64,000 nucleotides of DNA from Actinomycetota bacterium (GTDB taxonomy: Bacteria; Actinomycetota; Actinomycetes; S36-B12; UBA10799): assembly GCA_020636995.1 (NCBI GenBank), contig JACJWU010000001.1, forward strand, positions 62,001-126,000, read 5' to 3'. How positions within the stretch are numbered: the stretch's first letter is position 1; each line of letters starts with the position of its first letter. Shown piece by piece: positions 17,015-25,426 of the stretch. The notes beneath the pieces were generated by a model. It searched no databases. It was not told the DNA's origin and worked only from the letters and a program-made list of their open reading frames with translations. Position numbers and translations under genes: made by a program.

Positions 17015-17419
17015 ATGGCGCGTGCGTTGAAGGTAGTGGTCTACAGCGACAACGTGGACACCCGGCGGCAGATCATGCTGGCGCTGGGGCGTCGGCCGTC
17101 CCGGGAACTGCCCGAGGTCGAGTACACCGAGGTCGCGACCGAGCCGATGCTCATCCGCACCGTCGACCCGGGTGGGTTCGACCTGCTCATCCTCGACGGG
17201 GAGGCGTCACCGGCCGGGGGGATGGGTGTGTGCCGCCAACTCAAGGACGAGTTGTACAAGGGCCCGCCGATCCTGGTTGTGGTTGGGCGCCCACAGGACG
17301 CCTGGCTGGCGACCTGGTCGCGAGCGGATGCCGTGGTCTCACACCCGATCGAACCCATGAGTTTCGCGCAGGCTGTGACGGACCTGCTGCGCCCGCGCGT
17401 GGCACTCGACGCGGGCTAG
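17015..17419 (+). CDS. Receiver-like (CheY-fold) single-domain protein
   Basis: A 134-residue protein with alternating beta/alpha pattern of a response-regulator receiver and no output domain. Asp60 in LLILDGEASPAGG matches the phosphoacceptor strand, and GGMGVCRQLKDE matches helix 3. The first acidic pair is weak (VVYSDN) and the conserved lysine near the end of strand 5 is replaced in VVSHPIEP. It may be a pseudo-receiver working by protein contacts. It is divergent from ctaE and upstream of trpD, separated from the latter by a dispersed repeat. From memory, a similar small protein sits here in other actinobacteria. Confidence 0.75.
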   Translation: MARALKVVVYSDNVDTRRQIMLALGRRPSRELPEVEYTEVATEPMLIRTVDPGGFDLLILDGEASPAGGMGVCRQLKDELYKGPPILVVVGRPQDAWLATWSRADAVVSHPIEPMSFAQAVTDLLRPRVALDAG

Positions 17420-17437
17420 GGTCAGCGGGAGCCGTCG

Positions 17438-17517
17438 AAATCCGGGAGCACTCCGTACATCGGGGAGCACTCCGTCGCGTCCACAGCGCTCACCGATCTT
17501 CGAAGTGCTCACGGATC
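17438..17517 (+). repeat. Dispersed intergenic repeat, family 2, copy A
   Basis: This 80-base segment starts AAATCCGGGAGCACTCCG and ends CGAAGTGCTCACGGATC. GGGAGCACTCCG occurs twice in tandem, and GTGCTC near the end is the complement of the GAGCAC core, so a hairpin can form. A 61-base direct copy lacking part of the tandem lies at 58250-58310. Both copies are just upstream of genes (trpD and the SOS operon). Confidence 0.75.
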
Positions 17518-17548
17518 CTCCGCCCGGCCTGGTCGTAGGCTTGCCCCT

Positions 17549-18592
17549 ATGACCGAATGGCCCCAGATCTTCTCCGCGCTGTTCGCGCGCCGGCAGTTGC
17601 AGCCCGATCAGACGCAGTGGGCCATGCGCGAGATCCTGGAGGACCGAGCCACGCCGGCGCAGATCGCGGCATTCGCGGTGCTGATGCGCGCCAAGGACGA
17701 AACACCCGAGGAGATCATCGATCTGCTGTCCGTGATGCTCGACCATGCGACGTCGGTGGCCGTCCCGGGACCCGTGTTGGATGTGGTCGGCACCGGCGGC
17801 GACCGGGCTCACACCGTCAATGTCTCGACGATGTCGGCGATCGCCGTCGCCGCCGCAGGTGCCCGGGTCGTCAAACACGGCAACCGGGCCGCCTCCTCAC
17901 AATCCGGCTCGGCGGACGTCTTGGAGGCACTCGGGGTCGTCATCGATCTGCCGGCCGAGTCGGTGGGTCCGTGTCTGCAGCAAGCAGGTATCGCGTTCTG
18001 CTTCGCCCCGGTCTTCCACCCGGCGCTGCGATACGCCGGACAGGCACGCAAGGACCTCGCGATACCCACGTTCTTCAACATCCTGGGTCCATTGGCGAAC
18101 CCGGCCCGGCCCGCGGCCGCACTCGTGGGGTGCGCCTTCGAGCCGATGGCGCCGGTCATGGCCGACGTCCTGCACAAGCAGGGGGTCAAGGCTCTGGTGG
18201 TGCGGGGGCTCGATGGGCTCGACGAGGTCAGCACCGAGGGCCCGACCACGGTCTGGGACGCCACCGGCGCCCGCGTCGCCACGACGCAGGTCACTCCCGA
18301 GACGTTCACGGTCGCCCGGTCACCGTTGTCCGCGTTGCGTGGCGGAGATGCCGCCCGCAACGCCGAGCTCGCGCGGGACGTGTTCGAGGGACGGGGCGGA
18401 CCGGTGCGAGATGTGGTCATCGCGAACGCCGCGGCCGCCTGGGCCGCGTGGGCGGCGGTCACCGCCCCGGAGGCGGATCTTGCCGCGCGCATCAGCGACG
18501 GTGTCGAGAGGGTGACCGCGGCGATCGACTCGGGAGCGGCCAAGGCCCTGCTAGACAGGTGGATCGAGGTCAGCCGTTCCCTGCAGGTCTGA
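17549..18592 (+). CDS. trpD: Anthranilate phosphoribosyltransferase
   Basis: The 347-residue enzyme transfers phosphoribose from PRPP to anthranilate, the second step of tryptophan synthesis. Motifs are GTGGDRAHTVNVSTMSA (the PRPP/Mg loop), KHGNRAASSQSGSADVLEALG and the FFNILGPLANPA segment. An insertion-free length matches the family. No other trp gene is adjacent, which is usual for this locus in actinobacteria. Its last 23 bases overlap the 3' end of the convergent DEDD exonuclease gene. Confidence 0.96.
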   Translation: MTEWPQIFSALFARRQLQPDQTQWAMREILEDRATPAQIAAFAVLMRAKDETPEEIIDLLSVMLDHATSVAVPGPVLDVVGTGGDRAHTVNVSTMSAIAVAAAGARVVKHGNRAASSQSGSADVLEALGVVIDLPAESVGPCLQQAGIAFCFAPVFHPALRYAGQARKDLAIPTFFNILGPLANPARPAAALVGCAFEPMAPVMADVLHKQGVKALVVRGLDGLDEVSTEGPTTVWDATGARVATTQVTPETFTVARSPLSALRGGDAARNAELARDVFEGRGGPVRDVVIANAAAAWAAWAAVTAPEADLAARISDGVERVTAAIDSGAAKALLDRWIEVSRSLQV

Positions 18593-20252
18593 CCGGCATC
18601 GACCAGCAACCGTCGATGTGGATCGGCCGCGCGGATTCCAGCCAGCGCAGCACCATCCGGCTCTCGGCGATCAGTGCAGCGGTATCCGGTGGCGGCGGTG
18701 GGTCCACACGCTCCGCGGCCTTCACGACGGCTTCCACGGCCGCATGGGCGTCCGAGCCGACGCCGCAGAACGTCGCCCCGGCCAGTCGACCGTGCCGGAT
18801 CACGTGGATGTCCCAGCCACCGGGCTGACTGCGCGCCGCGACGATCTCGGGCAACTGGCCGAACGCGCGCAGTTCCCCAGCCGACCTGATCCCACGCAAC
18901 GCGGCATCGAGCCGGTTGCGCCAGGTGGCGGCCTGCTCGAAGCGCTCCTGCGCCGCCAGACCGGACATCCTCGCGCCGACCACCTGCTCGGCATACACCG
19001 TGCTGCCGAGCAGGACCTCGCGGGCCAGCATGGCGACTGGCTCGTAGTCGTCCGGGGTGACCTGGCCGCTACAGGGTGCAGCACACCGCCCGATCTGCGC
19101 CAACACGCACTGCGGGCTGCTGTGGCCGGCGCGCAGGCGTTGGGTGCATGCGCGCAGTCCGGTGGCCTCGGTGATCGCCGCGGCCGCCTCCAGAGCGTCG
19201 GCACGCGACGCGAAGGGACCGGCGTACACGCGGCCGGCTGCTTCATCGTCGGCGACTGCGCGCACGACGGAGAGCCGGGGGAACGCGTCGCCGGTGAGTT
19301 TGAGCCACACCGTGCGTTCGGGATGTCGCGAGCGGCGGTTGTACGGAGGTTTCCACTGTGCGATCAGCCGCAGTTCGCGCACCCTGGCTTCCAGATCGGT
19401 GGCACACACGATGGCTGTCACTTCGTGGGCGATGCCCACCATCTCGGTCATTCGCGGTCGCTGCTCGGAACTGGTGAAGTAGCTACGCACGCGCCGGCGG
19501 ATGTCGTGCGACACCCCGACGTAGAGTGGGCGGCCCCCGGCGTCCCGGAAGGTGTACACGCCCGCAGCTTCCGGTAGCCGGTCGGCGAGGTGGCGCTTGT
19601 CGCGACGCTGGTGCGGCACCTTGCGCATCGAGGCCGTGAGTTCCTCAAGGGTGAGGACACCGACCGCACCGAGTCGCTCGAGCAGTCCATGCAGGACGTC
19701 GACGGTGGCCCGGGCGTCGTCGAGCGCGCGGTGGGTCGGCCGGACCTCGGTACGGAAGAACTGCGCCAGGGTTGCCAACTTGTGGTTGGGGACCTCGTCG
19801 CGGGTCAGGACCGACCGGGCCAGTCGGGCCGTGTCGATCGTGTGCGGGTTCGGCCACTGCACACCGAGCCGGGCGCATGCGGCCTTGAGGAAGTTGCTGT
19901 CGTACGGGGCGTTGTGGGCGACGAACACCGCGTCGGACAGGAAATCCAGCAGCATGGGTACCGCGACCGCTTCCCGCGGGGCATCCTCGACCATGCGCTG
20001 GGTGATCCCTGTGAGCACCGTGATGAACGGGGGGATCTGCTGCTCGGGGTCGACGAATGTGCGGAACTCGCCGAGGACCTGACCTGCCCGCACCTTCACG
20101 GCCCCGATCTCGGTGATCCTGCCCTCGGTGGGACTGCCGCCGGTCGTTTCGAGGTCCACCACGCAGAAAGTGGTGTCCACCAGGGCGGCACCGTCGAAGT
20201 CCAGATTGAGTTGGGCACCCTGCGGGCTGCTGGACACTGGTACGGCGGACAC
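18570..20252 (-). CDS. DEDD exonuclease fused to GIY-YIG/UvrC-like region
   Basis: The 560-residue protein joins a DnaQ-like 3'-5' exonuclease to a GIY-YIG nuclease and part of a UvrC-like region. Exonuclease motifs are FCVVDLETTGG, VAHNAPYDSNFL and HRALDDARAT (DEDDh type). The GIY-YIG domain begins near PEAAGVYTFRDAGGRPLYVG, and the following cysteines (ACTQRL, QCVLAQIGRCAAPCSG) match the UvrC family. The first conserved strand lies after residue 25 from GTG 20252; longer starts up to 20405 add a low-complexity Arg/Pro stretch and are unlikely. Known actinobacterial architecture (Rv2191-like, from memory), probable DNA repair role but no defined pathway. Confidence 0.9.
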   Translation of the reverse strand: MSAVPVSSSPQGAQLNLDFDGAALVDTTFCVVDLETTGGSPTEGRITEIGAVKVRAGQVLGEFRTFVDPEQQIPPFITVLTGITQRMVEDAPREAVAVPMLLDFLSDAVFVAHNAPYDSNFLKAACARLGVQWPNPHTIDTARLARSVLTRDEVPNHKLATLAQFFRTEVRPTHRALDDARATVDVLHGLLERLGAVGVLTLEELTASMRKVPHQRRDKRHLADRLPEAAGVYTFRDAGGRPLYVGVSHDIRRRVRSYFTSSEQRPRMTEMVGIAHEVTAIVCATDLEARVRELRLIAQWKPPYNRRSRHPERTVWLKLTGDAFPRLSVVRAVADDEAAGRVYAGPFASRADALEAAAAITEATGLRACTQRLRAGHSSPQCVLAQIGRCAAPCSGQVTPDDYEPVAMLAREVLLGSTVYAEQVVGARMSGLAAQERFEQAATWRNRLDAALRGIRSAGELRAFGQLPEIVAARSQPGGWDIHVIRHGRLAGATFCGVGSDAHAAVEAVVKAAERVDPPPPPDTAALIAESRMVLRWLESARPIHIDGCWSMPVRPAGNG

Positions 20253-20417
20253 GTGTTCGACGCTAGGAGATGGTGGCGACAAAACCCGGCAACGGCGCGG
20301 CTGTTGGCATGCAGTCGAGGGCAGATTGCGCGCGCGACCACTAGGTGGTCGTCGACGCAATCCGCTCGGCCCGGGGGCACACGCGGCCGGATCGCGCGTG
20401 CTCATAGGGTTGGACGC

Positions 20418-20663
20418 GTGGCCCTCTCAGCACCTGACAGCACAACGCGCTGGCGCTGTGCCCGTTGCGGCAACCTCACCCGCTTCGACGTCGTCCGTAC
20501 CACGAGTTCGACACAGTACTGGCACTTCGATCTCGCCGGCGTGCCCAGCGTCGAGGAGGAGAGCATCGTCCGCGACGAGATCCAGAGTGTGACCTGTCGG
20601 TGGTGTGGTGCGACCGACACCGTGGAGTTGGTGGAGAGGATCGAGAGGGCCGAGGATGTCTGA
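20418..20663 (+). CDS. Small zinc-ribbon-like conserved protein
   Basis: An 81-residue protein with two CxxC pairs (WRCARCGNLTRFD near the start and TCRWCGATD near the end) and a conserved YWHFDLAG centre. The two pairs probably bind one zinc ion. GTG 20418 is the start; the reading frame upstream is open but antisense to the exonuclease. Its end overlaps the CoA-transferase start by eight bases. I recall close relatives at this locus across actinobacteria, but no function is known to me. Confidence 0.75.
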   Translation: MALSAPDSTTRWRCARCGNLTRFDVVRTTSSTQYWHFDLAGVPSVEEESIVRDEIQSVTCRWCGATDTVELVERIERAEDV

Positions 20664-21738
20664 GGCACCGCTGGCCGGAGTGCGTGTGCTGGACATGACC
20701 AGGCTGCTGCCGGGCAATTTCGCCACGGTGATGCTTGCGGAGATGGGCGCAGACGTCGTGAAGATCGAGGCGCCAGAGGGGGACGGCACCCGGTGGGTCG
20801 CGCCACACCTGCCCTCGGGGGAGTCCGGCGCTTTTGTGCAACTCAACCGCGGCAAGTCCAGTCGGGTGGTCGACCTGAAGACCGACGAGGGCCGATCGGC
20901 GTTCTCCGAGCTGGTCCGGGGCGCACACGTGCTGGTGGACTCCTTCCGCCCCGGGGTGCTCGATCGCCTCGGGTTCGGCCCGGACGACCTCAAGCGACTG
21001 CGGCCCGACCTGGTCCACGTCACCATCGATGCCTACGGTTCCGGCGGCGAACTGGAGCAGGTTCCGGGCCACGATCTGAACGCCATCGGATACGCCGGGG
21101 TCCTGACGCTGGGCGGCACGCCGGCGCTGCCGGGCCTGCAGGTGGCCGATCTCGCGGCGGGCATGCATGCGGCGCTGGCGGTGCTCGCCGGACTGCGGCG
21201 CAGCGCCCACGGGCAGTTCGTCCACAGTGAGGTCGCGATGGTCGACGCCGCCCTGACCTTCGCGCAGCTGCCCCTGGGGGGCTGGTTGGCCACCGGACAG
21301 TCGCCGGCCACTCCGTGGGACCTCACCGGCCGCTGGGCCTGCTACGGCGTGTACGAGTGCGCCGACGGGGGTTGGCTGACCGTGGGAGCGCTCGAGCCCA
21401 AGTTCTTCGCGGCCATCCTGGACCGACTGGACCTCGGTGAGTGGAAGGTCTCACAGTACGACCCCGCCAAGCAGGCCGAACTCACCGACGTGCTTCGGCA
21501 CCGATTCGCCTCGCGCCCCCGGGCGCACTGGCTGGCTGAGTTGGCCTTCGAGGACACCTGTGTCGGCCCGGCGCTCACCCTGTCGGAGGCGATGGCGCAC
21601 CCCAACCTGCGCGCCCGCTCGGTGTTGCGACAGGTTCAGGCCTCGGATGGGACGATCCATGAGGTCTTCGCAGCGCTGCCCTGGCTGCAGCCCGAGGACG
21701 CTGCGCCGATGCGGGCGCCAGGTCTCGGAGAGCACTGA
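20656..21738 (+). CDS. CaiB/BaiF family CoA-transferase (alpha-methylacyl-CoA racemase-like)
   Basis: The 360-residue protein of family III CoA-transferases has an N-terminal Rossmann-like segment (LAGVRVLDMTRLLPGNFATVMLA...), GADVVKIEAPEGDGTRW, VQLNRGKSSRVVDLKT, and the catalytic Asp region LQVADLAAGMHAALAVLAGLRR. These features fit alpha-methylacyl-CoA racemases as well as acyl-CoA transferases; substrate cannot be read from the sequence. The start ATG overlaps the end of the zinc-ribbon gene. GAGG precedes the start within that gene. Confidence 0.9.
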   Translation: MSEAPLAGVRVLDMTRLLPGNFATVMLAEMGADVVKIEAPEGDGTRWVAPHLPSGESGAFVQLNRGKSSRVVDLKTDEGRSAFSELVRGAHVLVDSFRPGVLDRLGFGPDDLKRLRPDLVHVTIDAYGSGGELEQVPGHDLNAIGYAGVLTLGGTPALPGLQVADLAAGMHAALAVLAGLRRSAHGQFVHSEVAMVDAALTFAQLPLGGWLATGQSPATPWDLTGRWACYGVYECADGGWLTVGALEPKFFAAILDRLDLGEWKVSQYDPAKQAELTDVLRHRFASRPRAHWLAELAFEDTCVGPALTLSEAMAHPNLRARSVLRQVQASDGTIHEVFAALPWLQPEDAAPMRAPGLGEH

Positions 21739-21794
21739 ACCTTTCTTGTCGCAGGTTCTCCCTACGGTCGGAGCACGACAGTGAGGAGACGACG

Positions 21795-21971
21795 ATGCTC
21801 ATCGATTGTGGGAGTTGCACCGCCCGGCCGGCCGCCTGTGCCGACTGTGTGGTGACCGCTTTGCTGGACACGCCCGCTGATGGCCACCTGACCGCCGAAG
21901 AGGTTGCCGCGGTCGACGCCCTGGCAGCGTCGGGGCTGGTGGCGCCACTGCGCTTCGTGCGCGCCGTGTAG
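21795..21971 (+). CDS. 58-residue conserved cysteine-rich protein
   Basis: A small gene with a GTGAGGAGACGACG leader (ribosome site GAGGAG) and ATG 21795. The protein starts MLIDCGSCTARPAACADCVV, so it has four cysteines in a C-x2-C-x6-C-x2-C spacing, followed by a hydrophilic helical part ending APLRFVRAV. I recall similar 55-65-residue proteins just upstream of NlpC/P60 genes in other actinobacteria. A metal site or redox role is plausible. Function unknown. The next gene begins 40 bases later. Confidence 0.75.
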   Translation: MLIDCGSCTARPAACADCVVTALLDTPADGHLTAEEVAAVDALAASGLVAPLRFVRAV

Positions 21972-22010
21972 GTGGACGCAACCCCCGGCGCTTGGGTGCA
22001 CAATGGTGGT

Positions 22011-23045
22011 ATGGGGTCGTATCGCATGCTCCCGGCGGCTGTGGCTGCCGGGTTGTCGTGTGCCCTGTTGGTGGGCGCCCCGGCGGCCTTCGCCGACATC
22101 GAGAGCGACATCGCGCGGGTCCAAACCGAGTTGGCGGACCTGCAGACCCAAGCCGCCGCGGCCGCCGAGGAGGCGAACGACGCCACCCTGGAGTGGCAGG
22201 AGGCGCAGCAGGCGGTCATCGACAAGCAGGCCGAACTCGCAGCGACCCAGCAGAGCCTGACGGCCAGTCAGAACTCCCTGAACCAGGTGGTCAGCCAGAT
22301 CTACCGCAACGGTGGTGTGGACCCGAGCCTGCTGGTGCTCGCCTCCTCCGACACCGCCTCGAACTGGCTCGCGACATTGGACACGGCGCGGATCCTGGCC
22401 GGCCAGCAGAACTCTGCGCTCGTCCGGACCGAGGTTGCCGAACAGCAACTCGTGCGTGACGAGGCCGCTCTGACCAAGGCCGAGAAGCAGGCAGAGCGGG
22501 CGCGCGACGACATCCTCGACGCCAAGGCGGCGATCGATGCCAGAGTCGCCGAATCCACGGCCTTGTTGTCGCAACTGCAGGTCGAGCAGCAGCGCCAGCT
22601 CGCCGAGGAACTGGCCCGCCAGCAGGAGGAGCAGCAGAAGCAGGCAGAGGACGCCGTAGATGCCGTTGCCGAGTTGCCGGATTCGGCCACAAAGCCGGTC
22701 GTCAAGTTCGCGATCAAGCAAGCGGGCAAGGCTTTTGAAGCCGGTGCCACCGGCCCTGACGCCTACGACGCCTCAGGACTGGTGAAGGCCGCGTGGGCAG
22801 AGGCAGGCGTGGACCTGCCGCATTCCGTGCAGCGTCAGTACGACAAGACCCAACGGGTGGACATCACGCAGTTGGCGCCCGGCGACATCGTGTTCCTCTA
22901 CGGAACCGGCAAGCATGCGGGGATCTACACCGGGGACGGCTACTTCGTGCACGCCAAGAGCCCGCGCGAGGGTGTCGTGTACGAGAAGTTGTTCACCAAC
23001 GAGTTCATGTCCGAGTTCGCCGGCGCAGGGCGTCCGGAACTGTAG
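22011..23045 (+). CDS. Secreted coiled-coil NlpC/P60-fold protein with Ala at the catalytic Cys
   Basis: The 344-residue exported protein has a signal peptide (about 1-29, ending near AFADIES), a long Ala/Glu/Gln-rich coiled coil (30-215) and a C-terminal NlpC/P60 domain (235-344). That is the layout of RipC-type peptidoglycan endopeptidases. In active members the motif is DCSG; here it reads DASG with Ala254 (codon 22770-22772). The partner residues His302 (KHAGIY) and His314 (FVHA) are retained. It may be a non-catalytic regulator or wall-binding protein, or the substitution may be a sequence error. ATG 22011 gives a proper signal peptide. Confidence 0.88.
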   Translation: MGSYRMLPAAVAAGLSCALLVGAPAAFADIESDIARVQTELADLQTQAAAAAEEANDATLEWQEAQQAVIDKQAELAATQQSLTASQNSLNQVVSQIYRNGGVDPSLLVLASSDTASNWLATLDTARILAGQQNSALVRTEVAEQQLVRDEAALTKAEKQAERARDDILDAKAAIDARVAESTALLSQLQVEQQRQLAEELARQQEEQQKQAEDAVDAVAELPDSATKPVVKFAIKQAGKAFEAGATGPDAYDASGLVKAAWAEAGVDLPHSVQRQYDKTQRVDITQLAPGDIVFLYGTGKHAGIYTGDGYFVHAKSPREGVVYEKLFTNEFMSEFAGAGRPEL

Positions 23046-23049
23046 TGGC

Positions 23050-24225
23050 GTGAGTCGCACCCTCGTCGTCACCAACGACTTCCCCCCGCGGGCCGGCGGC
23101 ATCCAGGCGTTCGTGCACGGTGTGCTGCTGCACCAGGATCCTGATTCGGTCGTCGTGTACGCACCCTCCTGGAAGCGGGCCGCCGAGTTCGACGCCCAGC
23201 AGCCGTTCCCCGTGGTCCGCCACCGCACCTCGCTGATGCTGCCCGAACCCATGGTGGCGGCGAAGGCCCGGAAGATCGCCGAGGAGTACGACTGCGACCG
23301 GGTGCTGTTCGGGGCCGCGGCGCCGCTCGGTCTGCTGGCAGCGGGTCTGCGCAAGCGGGGGATGGGGCCGATCGTCGCGATGACCCACGGTCACGAGGCG
23401 GCCTGGGCCACCACACCCGGTGCGAAGTCCGTCCTGCGCTCCATCGGGGACTCCGTGGACACCGTGACCTACTTGGGGGAGTACACCAGGCGACGGATCG
23501 CCTCTGCCCTGCGGCCGGCCGCGGCAGCCCGCATGCGCCGACTGGTGCCCGGGGTCGACACCGGGGTCTTCAATCCGGGTATGCGCGCGCAGGGCCGCTC
23601 CCTGCGCGAGGAACTCGGTCTGGCCGATCGGCCGGTTGTCGTGTGCGTGTCCCGGCTGATGCCGCGCAAAGGTCAGGACACCCTGATCCGGGCGCTGCCG
23701 CAGATTCAGCGACGGGTGCCGGACGCCGCCCTTCTGATCGTCGGCGGCGGGCCGTACCGCTCCACCCTGGACAAGTTGGTCGCGCAGACCGGTGTCGCCG
23801 ACAGTGTCGTGCTGACCGGCACCGTGCCGTGGGAGGCGCTACCGGTGCACTATGCGGCCGGCGACGTGTTCGCCATGCCCTGCCGGACCCGCAATCGCGG
23901 CTGGGACGTGGAGGGTCTGGGCATCGTCTACTTGGAGGCCGGCGCGATCGGCCTGCCCGTGATCGCCGGTGATTCCGGGGGTGCGCCGGATGCTGTCCTC
24001 GACGGCAGGACCGGGTATGTGGTCCCGGGCAGCGATCTGTCGGCGGTGGCCGGCCGGGTCGGTGAACTCCTGCAGGATCCGGTGAAGGCTGCCGCGATGG
24101 GGGAGGAGGGTCGCCGCTGGGTGCAGCGGGAGTGGACGTGGCCGACCATCTCAGGCCGGTTGACGGACCTGCTCGAGGGACGTGACCCCGACCTTGTCAC
24201 TCCGCCCGGAGTCCAGGAGACGTAG
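23050..24225 (+). CDS. pimB: GT4 glycosyltransferase, PimB-like mannosyltransferase
   Basis: The 391-residue GT-B enzyme probably uses GDP-mannose to add the second mannose to phosphatidylinositol mannoside at the inner leaflet. The N-terminal domain starts RTLVVTNDFPPRAGGIQAFV, and the donor domain has VCVSRLMPRKGQDTLIRALP, then EGLGIVYLEAGAIGLPVIAGDSGGAPDAV with the E(x7)E motif. GTG 23050 starts four bases after the preceding stop. The locus matches that of pimB' in mycobacteria (from memory). The last 75 bases overlap the convergent GT87 gene, unusually long for such overlaps. Confidence 0.88.
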   Translation: MSRTLVVTNDFPPRAGGIQAFVHGVLLHQDPDSVVVYAPSWKRAAEFDAQQPFPVVRHRTSLMLPEPMVAAKARKIAEEYDCDRVLFGAAAPLGLLAAGLRKRGMGPIVAMTHGHEAAWATTPGAKSVLRSIGDSVDTVTYLGEYTRRRIASALRPAAAARMRRLVPGVDTGVFNPGMRAQGRSLREELGLADRPVVVCVSRLMPRKGQDTLIRALPQIQRRVPDAALLIVGGGPYRSTLDKLVAQTGVADSVVLTGTVPWEALPVHYAAGDVFAMPCRTRNRGWDVEGLGIVYLEAGAIGLPVIAGDSGGAPDAVLDGRTGYVVPGSDLSAVAGRVGELLQDPVKAAAMGEEGRRWVQREWTWPTISGRLTDLLEGRDPDLVTPPGVQET

Positions 24226-25368
24226 CAGTCCCCAACTGGTCGCGATCAGCAGCAGGATGATGCGGGCCGACTGCAGGGCCAGTCCGCGCCACTCGTCGGA
24301 CATCAGCCAGTTGTAGTGCATCGGGTACAGGATCTGCCCCAATGCGGCGACCGGCATGAGCAGGACGATCACAGGCCGCATGCGGGTGGCCGGATCCAGC
24401 AGGCACACCGCAGCGATCGCGGCGACCCAGATCAGGTACTGCGGTGAGAGCACCCGGGAGGTGATCATCGAGAAAAGCACCACGACCAGTGCGATGTCGG
24501 CCGGAATCGCCCGGTCGAAGCGCCCGGTGAAGCGCAGCACCGCGAGCAGGGCCAGTCCGACTACACCCACCACCGTGACCGCCAGCGCTGCGGCTTCGAC
24601 ACCTGGTGCGGACACTTCCATCGCGCCGTAGCGGTACACGAAGGTCCGCTCCCAGCCCAGATGGTGGGCGACCAGGAACGCCAGGGCGGGGACCGATTCG
24701 ATCTGCAGCCCCCGGGCCCGCTGCTCGGATGCGAAAGACGCCGCTCCGTCCATGGTGAGGACGAGTGCCAGCAGGATGGAGGCGGCGGTGGCGCCGAAAC
24801 CGAGCACGGCCTTGCCGAATCCGCGGCGGGGTACAGCCAGAAGGAGCAGGGCGGGCCACACCTTCAGTAGCGCCCCAACGGCGAGTAGCGCTCCGGACCT
24901 CATGGGCCGTGCGACGGCCAGCAGCCCGAGAACGGCGAACAGCGCCGGTGCGACGTCGAACCGGGTCAGCCACACCGGTCCGATGAGCATCCCCGCGGCG
25001 ACCCAGGCCCACGGGCCCTCGATCGATGCGCCCCGCGCGGTGCGGCGCATCAGCACCAGGAAGGTGGCGGCGTCGAACGCCAGCATCACGAGCATCAGTC
25101 CGAGTCGAGGATCGGGCGGTACCAGCGCGCCCAGCGCGAACAGCGGCCCTACCAGCGGTGGATACTGCCACATCTCGTCGCCCACCGGATAGCGCCCGGT
25201 CTGCAGCAGTTCTGCCCACTGCTGGTACAACGTGACGTCGTTGATGACCAGCGTCCCCCCGAGGTAGGGGATCAGGCCGAACGGGATGGCGAGCAGCCAC
25301 GCGCGGGTGAGCGCGAAGGTGATCGTCGGCAGCAGCCACCATCCGCGTGCCGGTGGCGTGAACTGCAC
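24151..25368 (-). CDS. GT87-type integral membrane glycosyltransferase
   Basis: A polytopic protein of 405 residues with about ten helices, resembling GT87/DUF2029 polyprenol-phosphomannose-dependent mannosyltransferases. The first loop carries LVINDVTLYQQWAELL with the acidic residue expected in the GT-C active site, followed by MWQYPPLVGPLF; the RFDVAPALFAVLGLLAV and ALLKVWPALLLL segments are family-like. Its neighbour PimB suggests a role in phosphatidylinositol mannoside or lipoglycan assembly. The acceptor is unknown. The C-terminal 24 residues are encoded antisense to the end of pimB. Confidence 0.83.
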   Translation of the reverse strand: MQFTPPARGWWLLPTITFALTRAWLLAIPFGLIPYLGGTLVINDVTLYQQWAELLQTGRYPVGDEMWQYPPLVGPLFALGALVPPDPRLGLMLVMLAFDAATFLVLMRRTARGASIEGPWAWVAAGMLIGPVWLTRFDVAPALFAVLGLLAVARPMRSGALLAVGALLKVWPALLLLAVPRRGFGKAVLGFGATAASILLALVLTMDGAASFASEQRARGLQIESVPALAFLVAHHLGWERTFVYRYGAMEVSAPGVEAAALAVTVVGVVGLALLAVLRFTGRFDRAIPADIALVVVLFSMITSRVLSPQYLIWVAAIAAVCLLDPATRMRPVIVLLMPVAALGQILYPMHYNWLMSDEWRGLALQSARIILLLIATSWGLLRLLDSGRSDKVGVTSLEQVRQPA

Positions 25369-25426
25369 AGTGACTCCGATCGCCGGGGGTCCGGTCGTGC
25401 GCCGGCCACCGGGTCAGTATCTCAGG

